A stretch of DNA of 64,000 nt from Mucilaginibacter sp. PPCGB 2223. Lineage in GTDB: Bacteria > Bacteroidota > Bacteroidia > Sphingobacteriales > Sphingobacteriaceae. Under the pieces are notes generated by a model that saw only the letters and a list, made by a program, of their open reading frames with translations, ran no database searches and was not told where the DNA came from. Below are positions 33,286 to 42,900 of the stretch, piece by piece (position 1 is the first letter of the stretch; each line of letters opens with the position of its first letter). The DNA lies in NCBI RefSeq assembly GCF_001705515.1, contig NZ_MDJS01000001.1:1-64000 (forward strand). The letters run 5' to 3'. The position numbers and the translations under genes are program-made.

Positions 33286-34653
33286 ATGAAAAAGTATATC
33301 ATTATCCTCCTAACAGCATTAGCCTGTACCATCAGTTGCCGCAAAGAAAGCAGCACCTTACCCCAAACCCAATCACCACCTGCAATAAACACGCTGAGTT
33401 TATCCGATGTACAAGCCTGGTATAACGCACAAAACACCGCCACCAACCTGCAAACCCAAAGCACCACTAAAACATTCAGCCTGCACCAATTCAGCCTTGA
33501 TTGGAATAAGGCCGGAAACGTCACCACTCCAAAACGCAACTGGTGGACCCTTGCCTTACCGGGACAGACCGCCTACAAAGGACTGAAGCAAGGTTACCGC
33601 AAGCTCGTCTTTACCAAAGACAGCACCGGGGCGATACAAGCCCGCATCCTGGAGATCATCCCGGATGCCGCTTACCTGCATATCCACCACGGCGCCGATA
33701 CCAAAACTTTTACCGGCCTAGTCTTCGTTTATAACCAACAATACCAACTGCAAAAAGGCATGGTTTATAACAACGGCAAACAGGTCGGTGCTATCAGGCC
33801 CAAAGCAATCACGCTTAACGCAACGGCCAGCACCAAAGCGCCCCAATTAAGAACCGATATGGTCGCCATCTCCGAAAGCTGCGACTGGATCGATGATAAC
33901 TATATCGACGGCGAGGGCGTGGTTACCATTTATTCCTACCAGGTCTGTGATTACGAGATCTATGATGACGGTATGGACGGCGGTGGTGGTGGAGGGGCAC
34001 CTTCAGGCGATCCGCTGGGTAGCGGCGGTGGCGGTGGGGGAAGCGAAGCCAGCGCGCCGGACGCACCCGTTGACCTGCCCGACCAGCCTAAAGCTCCCAT
34101 CGATCCCAAAGCCTTTATGAACTGTTTCGGCAGCCTGCCTGACCAGGGCGCCAAAGAAACCATCACTGTCTACGTCCAGGAACCGCAACCGGGGCTTCCT
34201 TTCAACTACGGCGTGAACTCCGTCGGCCATACGGCGATCAGCCTGACCAAAACCGTTAATGGCCAAAGCATCACCCAAACCGTCGGGTTTTATCCCACCA
34301 GCAGTAAACTGGCCGCCACCGGAACCAGCGCCAAGATCGTAGACAACACCAACCTCAACTACACCGTCAGCGTCAGCTACAGCGTATTGCCCTTCGAGTT
34401 TAACGCCATCGCCAATTTTATCGCCAACCCTCCGTCTACTTATAACCTTTATACTTATAACTGCACCAATTTCGTTTATGATGCATGCAGCAAAGGAGAT
34501 ATCACCTTACCCGATCCTAACGGCAATATGGGCTTTTTCCAGACCGGCATGACCCCGGCTGCTTTGGGCGGTTCCATCCGGGACGTATCGGATATCCTGA
34601 AAGCCAACACCAACGGCGGAACCGTCGGTCAAAGTCACGGACCCTGTAATTGA
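33286..34653 (+). CDS. secreted lipoprotein with papain/NlpC-like C-terminal domain
   Basis: The protein is 455 aa from ATG 33286 (MKKYIIILLTALACTISC, lipobox Cys at 18); an ATG at 33250 would bury the signal. Residues about 30-215 form an N-terminal domain of unknown type. A Gly/Pro/Asp-rich linker follows (two runs of six Gly, about 225-280). The C-terminal domain contains GHTAISL (His) and later YNCTNFVYD (Cys), the order His then Cys seen in circularly permuted NlpC/P60 or papain-like amidases. It may cleave peptidoglycan or a protein on the outside of the cell. It is followed 6 bases later by a small membrane protein that could be its partner. Confidence 0.68.
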   Translation: MKKYIIILLTALACTISCRKESSTLPQTQSPPAINTLSLSDVQAWYNAQNTATNLQTQSTTKTFSLHQFSLDWNKAGNVTTPKRNWWTLALPGQTAYKGLKQGYRKLVFTKDSTGAIQARILEIIPDAAYLHIHHGADTKTFTGLVFVYNQQYQLQKGMVYNNGKQVGAIRPKAITLNATASTKAPQLRTDMVAISESCDWIDDNYIDGEGVVTIYSYQVCDYEIYDDGMDGGGGGGAPSGDPLGSGGGGGGSEASAPDAPVDLPDQPKAPIDPKAFMNCFGSLPDQGAKETITVYVQEPQPGLPFNYGVNSVGHTAISLTKTVNGQSITQTVGFYPTSSKLAATGTSAKIVDNTNLNYTVSVSYSVLPFEFNAIANFIANPPSTYNLYTYNCTNFVYDACSKGDITLPDPNGNMGFFQTGMTPAALGGSIRDVSDILKANTNGGTVGQSHGPCN

Positions 34654-34659
34654 AAAACC

Positions 34660-35037
34660 ATGAAAAAGAAACCCATCAAATGGATTATCATCGTTGGAAT
34701 AGCCATCCTGTTGATTTTTAATTTTACACCGGTCAGCTATATCCTCCATGAGAATTATACCTATAGCAATCGTGACGGCAGCTTTACCGACGCCGAGGAA
34801 GCAGGCGGAAAACCCGCTTTTCTCACCGTAACCTATGATTACCGGGATTTCCTGAAAAAACATCCCGACGAGAAAGCCAAAGACAGCACCCTTTACCGCA
34901 CTTATACCATCAAACCCTGGCGCTTCTGGCAATGGAGCGACTGGCTTTTTTGCCCACAAAGGTTCAGATTACCCTATAAAAAGCCGGTGCAAGGCATCAC
35001 AGCCGTAACCGAAAAAAGTCTTTGGGATTATCTATAA
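34660..35037 (+). CDS. small single-pass membrane protein (possible partner)
   Basis: The protein is 125 aa, with one N-terminal membrane helix at about 7-25 (WIIIVGIAILLIFNFTPVSY) and an extracytoplasmic domain with aromatic residues (KPWRFWQWSDWLFCPQRF). It starts 6 bases after the putative amidase gene, so the two are co-transcribed and share the FNR-type box. An immunity or anchoring role is possible, but nothing in the sequence identifies it. Confidence 0.6.
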   Translation: MKKKPIKWIIIVGIAILLIFNFTPVSYILHENYTYSNRDGSFTDAEEAGGKPAFLTVTYDYRDFLKKHPDEKAKDSTLYRTYTIKPWRFWQWSDWLFCPQRFRLPYKKPVQGITAVTEKSLWDYL

Positions 35038-35045
35038 ACAAAACA

Positions 35046-35069
35046 CAAAGGGGGCTCACGCCCCCTTTG
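35046..35069 (+). terminator. terminator of the Crp-box operon
   Basis: CAAAGGGGGC and GCCCCCTTTG (GC-rich core) pair around a TCAC loop, directly after the stop at 35037. It is followed by CATTACG, with no long T-run. Confidence 0.7.
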
Positions 35070-35528
35070 CATTACGATCACTTTTGCTTTATCCAGTGAA
35101 TAAAACGCAGTGGCCCGGACTTTCCGGGCGAACTATTTTTTGCGCAGTGATAAATATCATCTTTATCACCGCCATACCTAATTCGCCAGGTGCGATCTTA
35201 TCATCTGCACCTACGGCGGACGGCTTGTACGAAGCAGGTAGGGTCTGGTAGCCCAGGCCAGCACAAACCAATCCGCGCGTAGATGCGGATAGCTGTGCTC
35301 CCTGCCTATAAAATTTACCAGATTTTTCCTGCCTGGGGAGTACTCAAATTTCTTCAAAAACGGTAGCCCTGCCTGACAGGGCTTACCGTCACATTTAACT
35401 AACTATTATTAACTCACTATTAAAAATTCATTGGTAAAGCGTCCCTCGCCCTGGGGACGCTGCTTACTAACTATTAACTGATCATTTTTAGCAAAATGAA
35501 AAAACTATAAAGAACAACAAGCGAATAT
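35070..35528. other. non-coding stretch with further hairpins
   Basis: There is no convincing gene. Two further hairpins are present: CGGTA-GCCCTG with CAGGGC-TTACCG (35362-35389), and GCGTCCC with GGGGACGC (35439-35460). Near-identical AT-rich words (ACTAACTATTA-type) flank both. The stretch separates the secreted-protein operon from the minus-strand cargo block. Confidence 0.5.
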
Positions 35529-35852
35529 CTATAAGGTGATGCGTTCACAATTCCGTTTTACAGCAAGTTCGTTTACATGCCGCTCAAGTGCATTTTTGGC
35601 TGTTTGTTCCGTACAGGACAAACAACTCACGACCAAAAGGCCAGTTTCAGAACCCAGTTTAGGCAGATCATGTAATACCGCGAAACCAGTCAAAGTATCC
35701 CGATCTTCACAAACCCAAACCTGATTATCATCATCATTGAAAGAGGTTGTGATCTGCGTAATGAGTCTGCTAAGACTGACCTTATATCCCAAATTATCCA
35801 GCAATATTTTAATATCGGGAGCATCGTGAAAGGTCGCTTTTCGGATTTTCAT
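35529..35852 (-). CDS. GNAT-type acetyltransferase, C-terminally short
   Basis: The protein is 107 aa from the ATG at 35852 (MKIRKATFHDAPDIKILLDN). It follows the GNAT fold through the first strands and helices (VWVCEDRDTLTGFAVLHDLP) and ends right after KRNCERITL. A full GNAT would continue for about 35 residues. The acetyl-CoA binding Q/RxxGxG/A signature is not visible; the corresponding part reads CTEQTAKNALERHV. It may be inactive or a truncated regulator. It is 20 bases downstream of the IlvN-like gene on the same strand. Confidence 0.7.
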   Translation of the reverse strand: MKIRKATFHDAPDIKILLDNLGYKVSLSRLITQITTSFNDDDNQVWVCEDRDTLTGFAVLHDLPKLGSETGLLVVSCLSCTEQTAKNALERHVNELAVKRNCERITL

Positions 35853-35872
35853 ATTCCAAAATAACAAAGCCG

Positions 35873-36391
35873 TTAGGCGGCCAGCCTGCTAATGACCGAT
35901 GACTCTTCCTCACCGATCAAATCTGTGTCTGTAATTAAACCTGTCTGAATAAAGCCCAATAAATGCGGCCCATCTAATTCATTGTATAGGTTTAGAATAG
36001 AAGCATCACTGCCGTATTTTGCAGCAAGGAATGATTCCGAAGACCAATTAACAATCACGGCACCATATTTATTGAGCACCGAAAACTGTGCCTTATCCAA
36101 TAAGGCTTTATCCAACTTGAAATAGGTCGCTCTCAAACAAAGCGCCTGGTCGTACAATTTTACCTCTACTTGTAACACCTCAATCAAGTTTTCCAACTTT
36201 AAGGCCAATAATGTAATTTCCTTTTCTGTGGCGTTCAATTCTATGCTAATTAGTGTGATAAAACTTACGTCTGTCGGCGCTAAACTGAGGCTTTTTATCT
36301 TTAAGAGTCGCCTTTCGATGATTCCCGTAATCAAGTGCAAAAGCCCAGGACGATCTTCAGATTTGATTGTTAAAACATAACTTTTCTTCAT
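35873..36391 (-). CDS. ACT-domain protein resembling acetolactate synthase small subunit
   Basis: The protein is 172 aa from the ATG at 36391 (MKKSYVLTIKSEDRPGLLHL). The N-terminal ACT domain (residues 1-80) shows the GLLHLITGI helix-binding pattern and the paired beta strands. The C-terminal half (VLNKYGAVIVNW, then LNLYNELDGPHLLGFIQTGL) follows the second domain of IlvN/IlvH. IlvN gives valine feedback to the large subunit IlvB, but no ilvB is present in the window. The protein is divergent in its Val-binding region, so a regulatory role towards another enzyme is possible. Confidence 0.68.
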   Translation of the reverse strand: MKKSYVLTIKSEDRPGLLHLITGIIERRLLKIKSLSLAPTDVSFITLISIELNATEKEITLLALKLENLIEVLQVEVKLYDQALCLRATYFKLDKALLDKAQFSVLNKYGAVIVNWSSESFLAAKYGSDASILNLYNELDGPHLLGFIQTGLITDTDLIGEEESSVISRLAA

Positions 36392-36771
36392 AATAAATAA
36401 TTCATTATTGTTCTCCCACATCATCTTTTTCAACACGTATTCCATAAGCACTCAATGCGCGGTGATTCGGTTTAATTGTTCATCATCAGTAACCCGAATT
36501 TTAATCTGCAAAACTTCAGGCTGCCTGTTCAAATTCATCGCACACAACGGCTCTGAAAATTAGACATTGTATTCGTTGTTGATAAAGTTTCCATGTAATT
36601 GCTTGTATTTAATGATTTTGCAAAACGATAATTAATAAGTACCGCTTAAACGTCGTATTATTTGCTGGTCGAGATTTGAAAGTCGTGCATAATGCAAACA
36701 TTAGCCCCCATAAAGAGACAAAGGTATCGCCCGACTTTATAAAAAAAGCCTATTTTTTCATGTTAGACGCC
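36392..36771. other. 380-base gap, no feature seen
   Basis: AT-rich stretch between the start of the IlvN-like gene and the stop of the DsbD-N-like gene. It must contain the promoter of the IlvN-GNAT pair. I see no small gene, repeat or RNA. Confidence 0.5.
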
Positions 36772-37230
36772 CTAATTTATTGGTATTGCAAATTCAATAT
36801 CTTCCGGTGATAGGCATTGATGATTATTGCAAACCATAAAGGTTAAAGTCCCTTTGATCGTTGTTTGCGGTTTTTTAATTAAAATTTTTTGCTGAAAGAT
36901 AACAGAGTGCTCAAAATAGTAAACATAAATACCAAAGGCTTTCTCGAAATGCTTCTTGGGCTTGGGTTCGATAGGTTTGCCGTTTGCTGTGAATCCAGTG
37001 TTTCTATTTAAAACAAACGTCGTTTTCTTTGGTCCTCCGTCTGGTTGATTCAGTGAGTAGATATGCCAGCCATCATCAATATCTGCCTTAAAATAAATTA
37101 CTGCATGATGTTCGTCCAACTTTTTCGAAGCATAGCTCCACTTCACGGGTTTTAAGATTTGCCCAAGACAAATTGTTTGACAACAGCAAAGCAGGGCCAA
37201 AAAAATGTATTTTACTTCCTTTTTGCCCAT
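36772..37230 (-). CDS. DsbD N-terminal-like exported protein
   Basis: The protein is 152 aa with a signal peptide (IFLALLCCCQTICLG). The mature part (VKWSYASKKLDEHHAVIYFK, then DDGWHIYSLNQPDGGPKKTT) matches the DsbD alpha-domain (thiol:disulfide interchange) family. Two cysteines near the end (MVCNNHQC) correspond to the redox pair of DsbD-alpha. The membrane and thioredoxin parts of DsbD are absent, as is common in Bacteroidota versions. It directly follows the TlpA-like gene (1-base gap), so the two likely cooperate in periplasmic redox chemistry. Confidence 0.78.
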   Translation of the reverse strand: MGKKEVKYIFLALLCCCQTICLGQILKPVKWSYASKKLDEHHAVIYFKADIDDGWHIYSLNQPDGGPKKTTFVLNRNTGFTANGKPIEPKPKKHFEKAFGIYVYYFEHSVIFQQKILIKKPQTTIKGTLTFMVCNNHQCLSPEDIEFAIPIN

Positions 37231-37231
37231 A

Positions 37232-38572
37232 TCAATTAACTTTATCTGAAATTATCGCGACTTTCATCAACCGCTTTTCCATTGAAACGTCGAGGCCAGC
37301 ATCTTCCAACGCTTTTATGACGGCTTTTGAATCGCTGAAATTCACCGGCAGATTAATATCAATATTTATGTTATCACGACTATCAAAGATCATCGGAAGT
37401 TTCGAAAACCGATTTAATTCTTCAACAATTTCGCTTACGGGGGTATTCTTGATCAGCCTCCTTCCGATATGCTCCCCAACTTCCCATTCTTTTTTCTCAT
37501 TTGGGTCGGCTTCACGCGCCTTGGCAGTGCTTTTTATAATCCAACAATTCAAGTTTCTCTTCTCATTTCTTATCACAATCTTAAAGGCCGCATAAAGGTC
37601 AGCCCTCATGTGATCGTGAATTTCTTTTTGTGTTGAAGGGGGCACGTTCAAATCGTATGAATAGAAGTAGTTACTAAAAGAGACGTCTGTCTCAAGCGGC
37701 CGAATAAACAGCGAAGAATCAGGTCTGTCATAAAAAATTTGATTATTTAGTATCCCGTTTAACTCTTCTGAATAGCCATAGCTCGCCAACGTCAGTAATG
37801 TTGTATTTATCAAACAAATTCCTAAATATTTGTCCGGCCGCGATTTATCGCGACGCATACCAATTCCACGCAAATCCAACCGGCCTCTCCAAATCGTGGA
37901 GGAAAAGGGCGCTGAGCGATGTTCACCCTTTTGCCCATACAAATATTCCTGTAAAGTCCCTTTTTGGAAGTCAAAAAATTGGTCATCTTTTGTAGGCATG
38001 TGAATTGCTTTATCGGTTATCGCCGCCACTATATTTTCGGTAGTTAGCTGAGACGCATCTGTAATAGCTAGTATTTTTCCGGTTTCATCTAACCACAATT
38101 CTTGAGGTAATGAATGCGTTGGGAATGCCTTATCAAATTGTTCGGAGTTTAGCAGCACCGGTAATTTGATATCGATCCCTGTGATCGCCTTTTGTCGCTT
38201 TAGGATATCAATAGCTTTTGCTTTGCTATCACCAAAACGTTTGGTGTTTGTATTAACGAGGACGATCTGCAATTTGCCTCCAAAACGATCCTGCAATGTT
38301 TGCATTTCCGGCATCAAGTTGATGCATGACGTACATCCACTGTTCCACATATCCAAAATGGTCAATTTTGCCCTGAAATCGGACAGTTTGGCTATTGAAG
38401 ATTTATAATTTACGGTTTCCTTAAATATGAAACTTGGCATTCTATCGCCAACGTGTAATCGATTGGGGGGTGCAGCCGTATTGTTGTTGCTCGAAATTGG
38501 AGTAAAGGTTTGACCTTCCGCATGCAGAAAAATAAAAGTAGCGGCGCAAAAAAGGAAGATATTTTTCATCAT
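37232..38572 (-). CDS. TlpA-like thioredoxin-family protein with extra C-terminal domain
   Basis: The protein is 446 aa with a signal peptide (NIFLFCAATFIFLHAEG). The thioredoxin-like domain (about 60-190) has the active-site pattern WNSGCTSCINLMPE, a CxxC motif. A long C-terminal region ends in FSKLPMIFDSRDNINIDINL then ALEDAGLDVSMEKRLMKV, resembling the DUF3738 or STN-type fold of two beta-alpha units. Such redoxins often accompany SusC/SusD. It is followed by the DsbD-N-like gene and preceded by susD with 34 bases between them. Confidence 0.75.
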   Translation of the reverse strand: MMKNIFLFCAATFIFLHAEGQTFTPISSNNNTAAPPNRLHVGDRMPSFIFKETVNYKSSIAKLSDFRAKLTILDMWNSGCTSCINLMPEMQTLQDRFGGKLQIVLVNTNTKRFGDSKAKAIDILKRQKAITGIDIKLPVLLNSEQFDKAFPTHSLPQELWLDETGKILAITDASQLTTENIVAAITDKAIHMPTKDDQFFDFQKGTLQEYLYGQKGEHRSAPFSSTIWRGRLDLRGIGMRRDKSRPDKYLGICLINTTLLTLASYGYSEELNGILNNQIFYDRPDSSLFIRPLETDVSFSNYFYSYDLNVPPSTQKEIHDHMRADLYAAFKIVIRNEKRNLNCWIIKSTAKAREADPNEKKEWEVGEHIGRRLIKNTPVSEIVEELNRFSKLPMIFDSRDNINIDINLPVNFSDSKAVIKALEDAGLDVSMEKRLMKVAIISDKVN

Positions 38573-38606
38573 TTATTGTTAATTAAATAATTTAGATAAA
38601 TGGCCT

Positions 38607-39974
38607 TTAATGCCCCGGGTTTTGTTGAATACCAGACAAGGTTATCACATCGGCAGGTATTGCCAGTGCAAAACGTTCATCGTTTGCTGGCAATGTATAG
38701 GTTTGACCGTTCAAAACGCGCGTTATCGAAATATTCGCGCCTTCAAGGTTTAATCTTTTGATATCCGCGAATCTTAACAAGCGGAAGAATAATTCTTTCC
38801 TTCGTTCTGTTAAAATGACCTGCAACAATGCAGTGGCGTTATTGGATTGAACCTGCACAAAAGTTCCTGCTTTATATCTTTTCGCTAATAGAGTATTTAA
38901 ATCGTTTAAAGCAGATTGTGTATCACCATTTCTCGCTTCACATTCTGCTCTCGTTAAAAACATTTCATCCGTTGCGATGCCATTGTAATGCTTATTACCT
39001 CCTGTATAATCCCCACGAAAACGGAATCCGCCAGCGGGATTTGCTATAAAAAAGATCGATTTACGTAAATCATTGACATCATATGATGCATATAGTGTCG
39101 GATCAACCGTCGCAGTAGTGTAAAATGCCACATGATAGTTGGGGTAACTATCCAAGTACAGAACATGTTCAGGATTTGTGTATGTTACAGCTGAGAATGG
39201 GAACGTACCTGATGTTTTAATAGAATTATAATCCAACAGATTGCTATTGATCTGAAGGCAAGAATCTGCATAAAGTTTTGCTAAGTCATATTTTCTCATC
39301 ATCAAATAAGTTCTGGCCAGCAAACCATAGGCGGCACCTTTAGATGGCCGGAAAACATTTATAGGTATTCGTGGGAGTAACGGGATAGATGATTTTAAGT
39401 CCGTTAAGATTTGGTCATAAGTTTGTTGAACCGAAGCTCTCTTCGATAATACATTAAAATCTGATGTTAATCTTAAAGGAATGCCAAGATCGGTATTTGA
39501 ATTTTGACTGTCATAAGATTTGGCCCATATTAAGGCTATATCCAAAAAAGCCTTTCCCCGAAATAAAAGGGCCGAACCTTTGCAATTATCCCAGGCTGAA
39601 GCATTCGTGTTATTTCTTTCCAGATTAGGTAGATTATCCAGAACAATATTTGCTGAATATACGCATGAGTATTCGAAGTCCCATTCATAAGCCCGTGTGG
39701 GTGTTTGCCAAAGATAAAGAGCTCTGGCTTCTTGTAAATTAAAAGTAGCATAAACCGCGTCTGTTACATAGTAACTGTCAGCGGAGATTTCTCCTTCTTC
39801 AGCTGAAACGTCATTAGTCCAGGTATGTTGGTCTAAGAAACCTTGTAGATCGGAAACTTGAGATATTGTAGCAAGTGAAGTATCGGGCTTTGCATCTAAA
39901 TATTTTTTACATCCTGTAAGCACGCAAAAGGTTACGATGAAAAGTGAGAAAATTATTAAGTATTTGGTTTTCAT
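38607..39974 (-). CDS. SusD/RagB-family nutrient-binding lipoprotein
   Basis: The protein is 455 aa from the ATG at 39974 (MKTKYLIIFSLFIVTFCVLT, lipobox Cys in VLTGCKKY). The frame continues upstream to 40076 without support. The body shows SusD signatures: GCKKYLDAKPD, AYGLLARTYLMMRKYDLAKL, and FLTRAECEARNGDTQSALND (tetratricopeptide helices), ending RLLRFADIKRLNLEG. It binds the substrate at the cell surface and delivers it to SusC. It lies 22 bases downstream of susC. Confidence 0.93.
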   Translation of the reverse strand: MKTKYLIIFSLFIVTFCVLTGCKKYLDAKPDTSLATISQVSDLQGFLDQHTWTNDVSAEEGEISADSYYVTDAVYATFNLQEARALYLWQTPTRAYEWDFEYSCVYSANIVLDNLPNLERNNTNASAWDNCKGSALLFRGKAFLDIALIWAKSYDSQNSNTDLGIPLRLTSDFNVLSKRASVQQTYDQILTDLKSSIPLLPRIPINVFRPSKGAAYGLLARTYLMMRKYDLAKLYADSCLQINSNLLDYNSIKTSGTFPFSAVTYTNPEHVLYLDSYPNYHVAFYTTATVDPTLYASYDVNDLRKSIFFIANPAGGFRFRGDYTGGNKHYNGIATDEMFLTRAECEARNGDTQSALNDLNTLLAKRYKAGTFVQVQSNNATALLQVILTERRKELFFRLLRFADIKRLNLEGANISITRVLNGQTYTLPANDERFALAIPADVITLSGIQQNPGH

Positions 39975-39996
39975 TTTTTTTAAATTTATAGTGTGA

Positions 39997-42900
39997 TCAA
40001 AAATTAGCGCGAAAACCGGCTGCAAACGTTTTACCAGATTCAGGTACAAATAGATAGTCAGGATCAATACCATCATGGTTGGCTTTCCATAAAATGCCTA
40101 AATTGCTTGCGTTAAAAAATATATGCGAGCTCTTCAAAAAGGACCGATTTTTAATAATTCTGCCTAAATCATAGGATAAATTGATATATTGTAGCTTGAT
40201 ATTATCCGCTTTATCGATGTTGACCGAAGCCTCTTGGAAAAAGGCATCTCTATCAGCGTTATCGGGATATAAAAATGACGGAACATTTGTTGTCTTTTCA
40301 TCCCCCGGTTTTTGCCATCTCTTTGCATAATCTGAGGTTCCGATCCCGGCACCATTATTATTAATTAATGCATAGTAATTAACTGTGGGCTTGGCGAAGT
40401 AATAACCCAAACGATAAGAAATATTAATATCGATGGTAAGACCCTTGTAACTAAAGGAGTTGATCAAAGAGCCATAATGCGTAGGGAGGGAGGGTTTGTA
40501 AATTAAGTCCTCTTTTCTTGTCGCATTCAGGATATTTGTGTAGTCTTCGCTTACTTGGTTATTTAGATATCCCTGCGGGTTGCCTTGATTATCTAATCCG
40601 GCCCATTTATAAGCTACTATGCTGTACAGCGGTTGTCCAACGACCGGCGTAATTTGGGTTCCACCATTAATAAAAGATTGTGCGCGAAGGGAGGTATCGA
40701 GGTAATATTTGGTTGCCTTACTAAAATTGTAATTATAAAGAACTTTTGTATTCCACTTAAATTTGCTGTCGATTAATTTAAGATTGACGTTAGCCTCAAC
40801 TCCTTGCCCTCTCATACTAGCAAAGTTTCTGACTACAGTCGTATGTCCGTTCAAGCCTGTAGTTGGATCGATAGGTGCTAACCCGTATAAGTCAAGACCG
40901 TTTTTTATATAAGCCTCGATACTACCAGAAACGACATTGTTTTTTGTAGAAAAGTCTATCGCGAAATTTACGGTTTTGTCTGTTTCCCATTTTAAACCAG
41001 GATTTGGAAAATTTTGAATAATACTTCCATTTAAAAACGTAGGGGACCTTGTTGAACTGGTTCTAAACGTCAAAAGTGCCGCTATCGCTGGGTTAGTATT
41101 GCCGTTATATCCATAGGTGGCTCTAAGCTTTAAAAATGGCAACAAGTCTGAATGGTAAAACGATTCTTTAGATATGATCCAGCCGGCACCCGCAGACCAT
41201 AGCGGATTCCATTTATTGTTTGTGGTTACACCAAACAAGTTAGAAGCGTCTCTACGAGCACTGGCACTTAAAATATATCTTTCATTGTAGGTATAAGAAG
41301 CATTTGCAAAAACAGATACAAATCTATTTGTAGTTTGTAATAACCCCTGACTGTATGGGATAGTCTGGAAACCTCCGTAGGGGTTTGTTGGGTAGGCATT
41401 AACAGCATCAACGGGAACAGTCGTTAATACATTTGAATTATAGCCGAAGAATGAATTGTTTGAAGAATTATTATTAGTCTGCCTGATTTCAGAACCAGCT
41501 ATTGCATCAATTGCGTGTTTGCCGAATTCTGCGTTATAATTTAATTGCGCCCGCAAATTATTACTCTGTAGTGTGTTATCGAAAGTATAAAGTACTCCCC
41601 CTACAGGCACAACATTGGTCACTATCCCGGTAGAACTATTTATTTGCGTGAACCTATTGATAAGGTCCCGTGCACTGTAGCTTGAAATGTCGTTCATGGC
41701 ATTTGCTTGACCATGCTGTGATTCGAAATTATAAGCAGCGACTGCTTTTAATCCCTTGAAAAGCGAATACTCTATGTTCGCATTCGCCGAAATATCATCT
41801 GTCTTGTTTTGCGTGTACGAGTGTTGCCAGTCAGTTAATGGATAGTAGTTCCAATCCAAAAGCTTGCCTTTACCGGCTGTGTCCGTATACGCCCTGCTAA
41901 AATATCGAGCTATTGGGAATGGATTTCCGTTGTTGTCAGCGAGTTGCAAATAAGGAATTAGAGCGTTATTAACCGATATGCTACCAAAAGGAGGCTTTCC
42001 AGATAAGGAATTATTTCGTGTGTACTGGATATTAGTACTAATCGATAGTTTTTTAGTTATTTTAAACTGATTTTGTGACCGAAGGGTGACCCTATCATTT
42101 GATCCAGATAATTGATCAATATTTTTATCATATCCTGCCGAAAGATAATATGCTGTTTTTTCCGTTCCTCCTGAGATATTTAAAGCATATTGCTGTAACT
42201 GCGCTTGGCGATAGATATACTTGTCGTATTGTTGTCGGATATCATCGTTTCGAAAGGCATTAATTTGACTGTTTGCTTGACTTGCTGTTATTAATCCATT
42301 TCGCTGTTGATTCAAAAGGTCAACAACTGGAGAAACCGCTGTATGATTATTAGGATCTGTTAACGTGGGATCGTAAAAGCCTTGTTGAAACAGGTATTGC
42401 TCCAAGTCTATGAAATCGGTTGATGAAATCGTCCGAAGCTTCATTAAATCCGGTTTGGTTGTAAAACTGAATGTCGAGTTAAAGTCGACTTGAAAGGGTT
42501 TATTCAGACCGCCTTTTTTGGTAGTAATGACAATGACCCCATTTGCAGCTTTTACACCCCAAATAGATGCGGCTGCCGCGTCTTTCAGAATACTTACATC
42601 TGCGATATCGTTTGGATTTATGTTTGAAATGTTACCATCATAAGGGAAATTGTCAAGCACAATGAGAGGATCTTTCAGGCCATTTATCGTGCTTAATCCA
42701 CGAATCATGATGCCATTGGACGGCCCATCGGTTAAATTTTGATTGTTTACGAAAAGAACCCCACTCGCAGTGCCATTGATTCTGTCTAAAATATTGCTGC
42801 CTACCTGTTGATTGATGGTGGAATTATTGATAAGATCAAATGACCCTGTTGCCCTTTCCTTAGGAATCTGCTGGTATCCTGTACTAACAACAACCTCACT

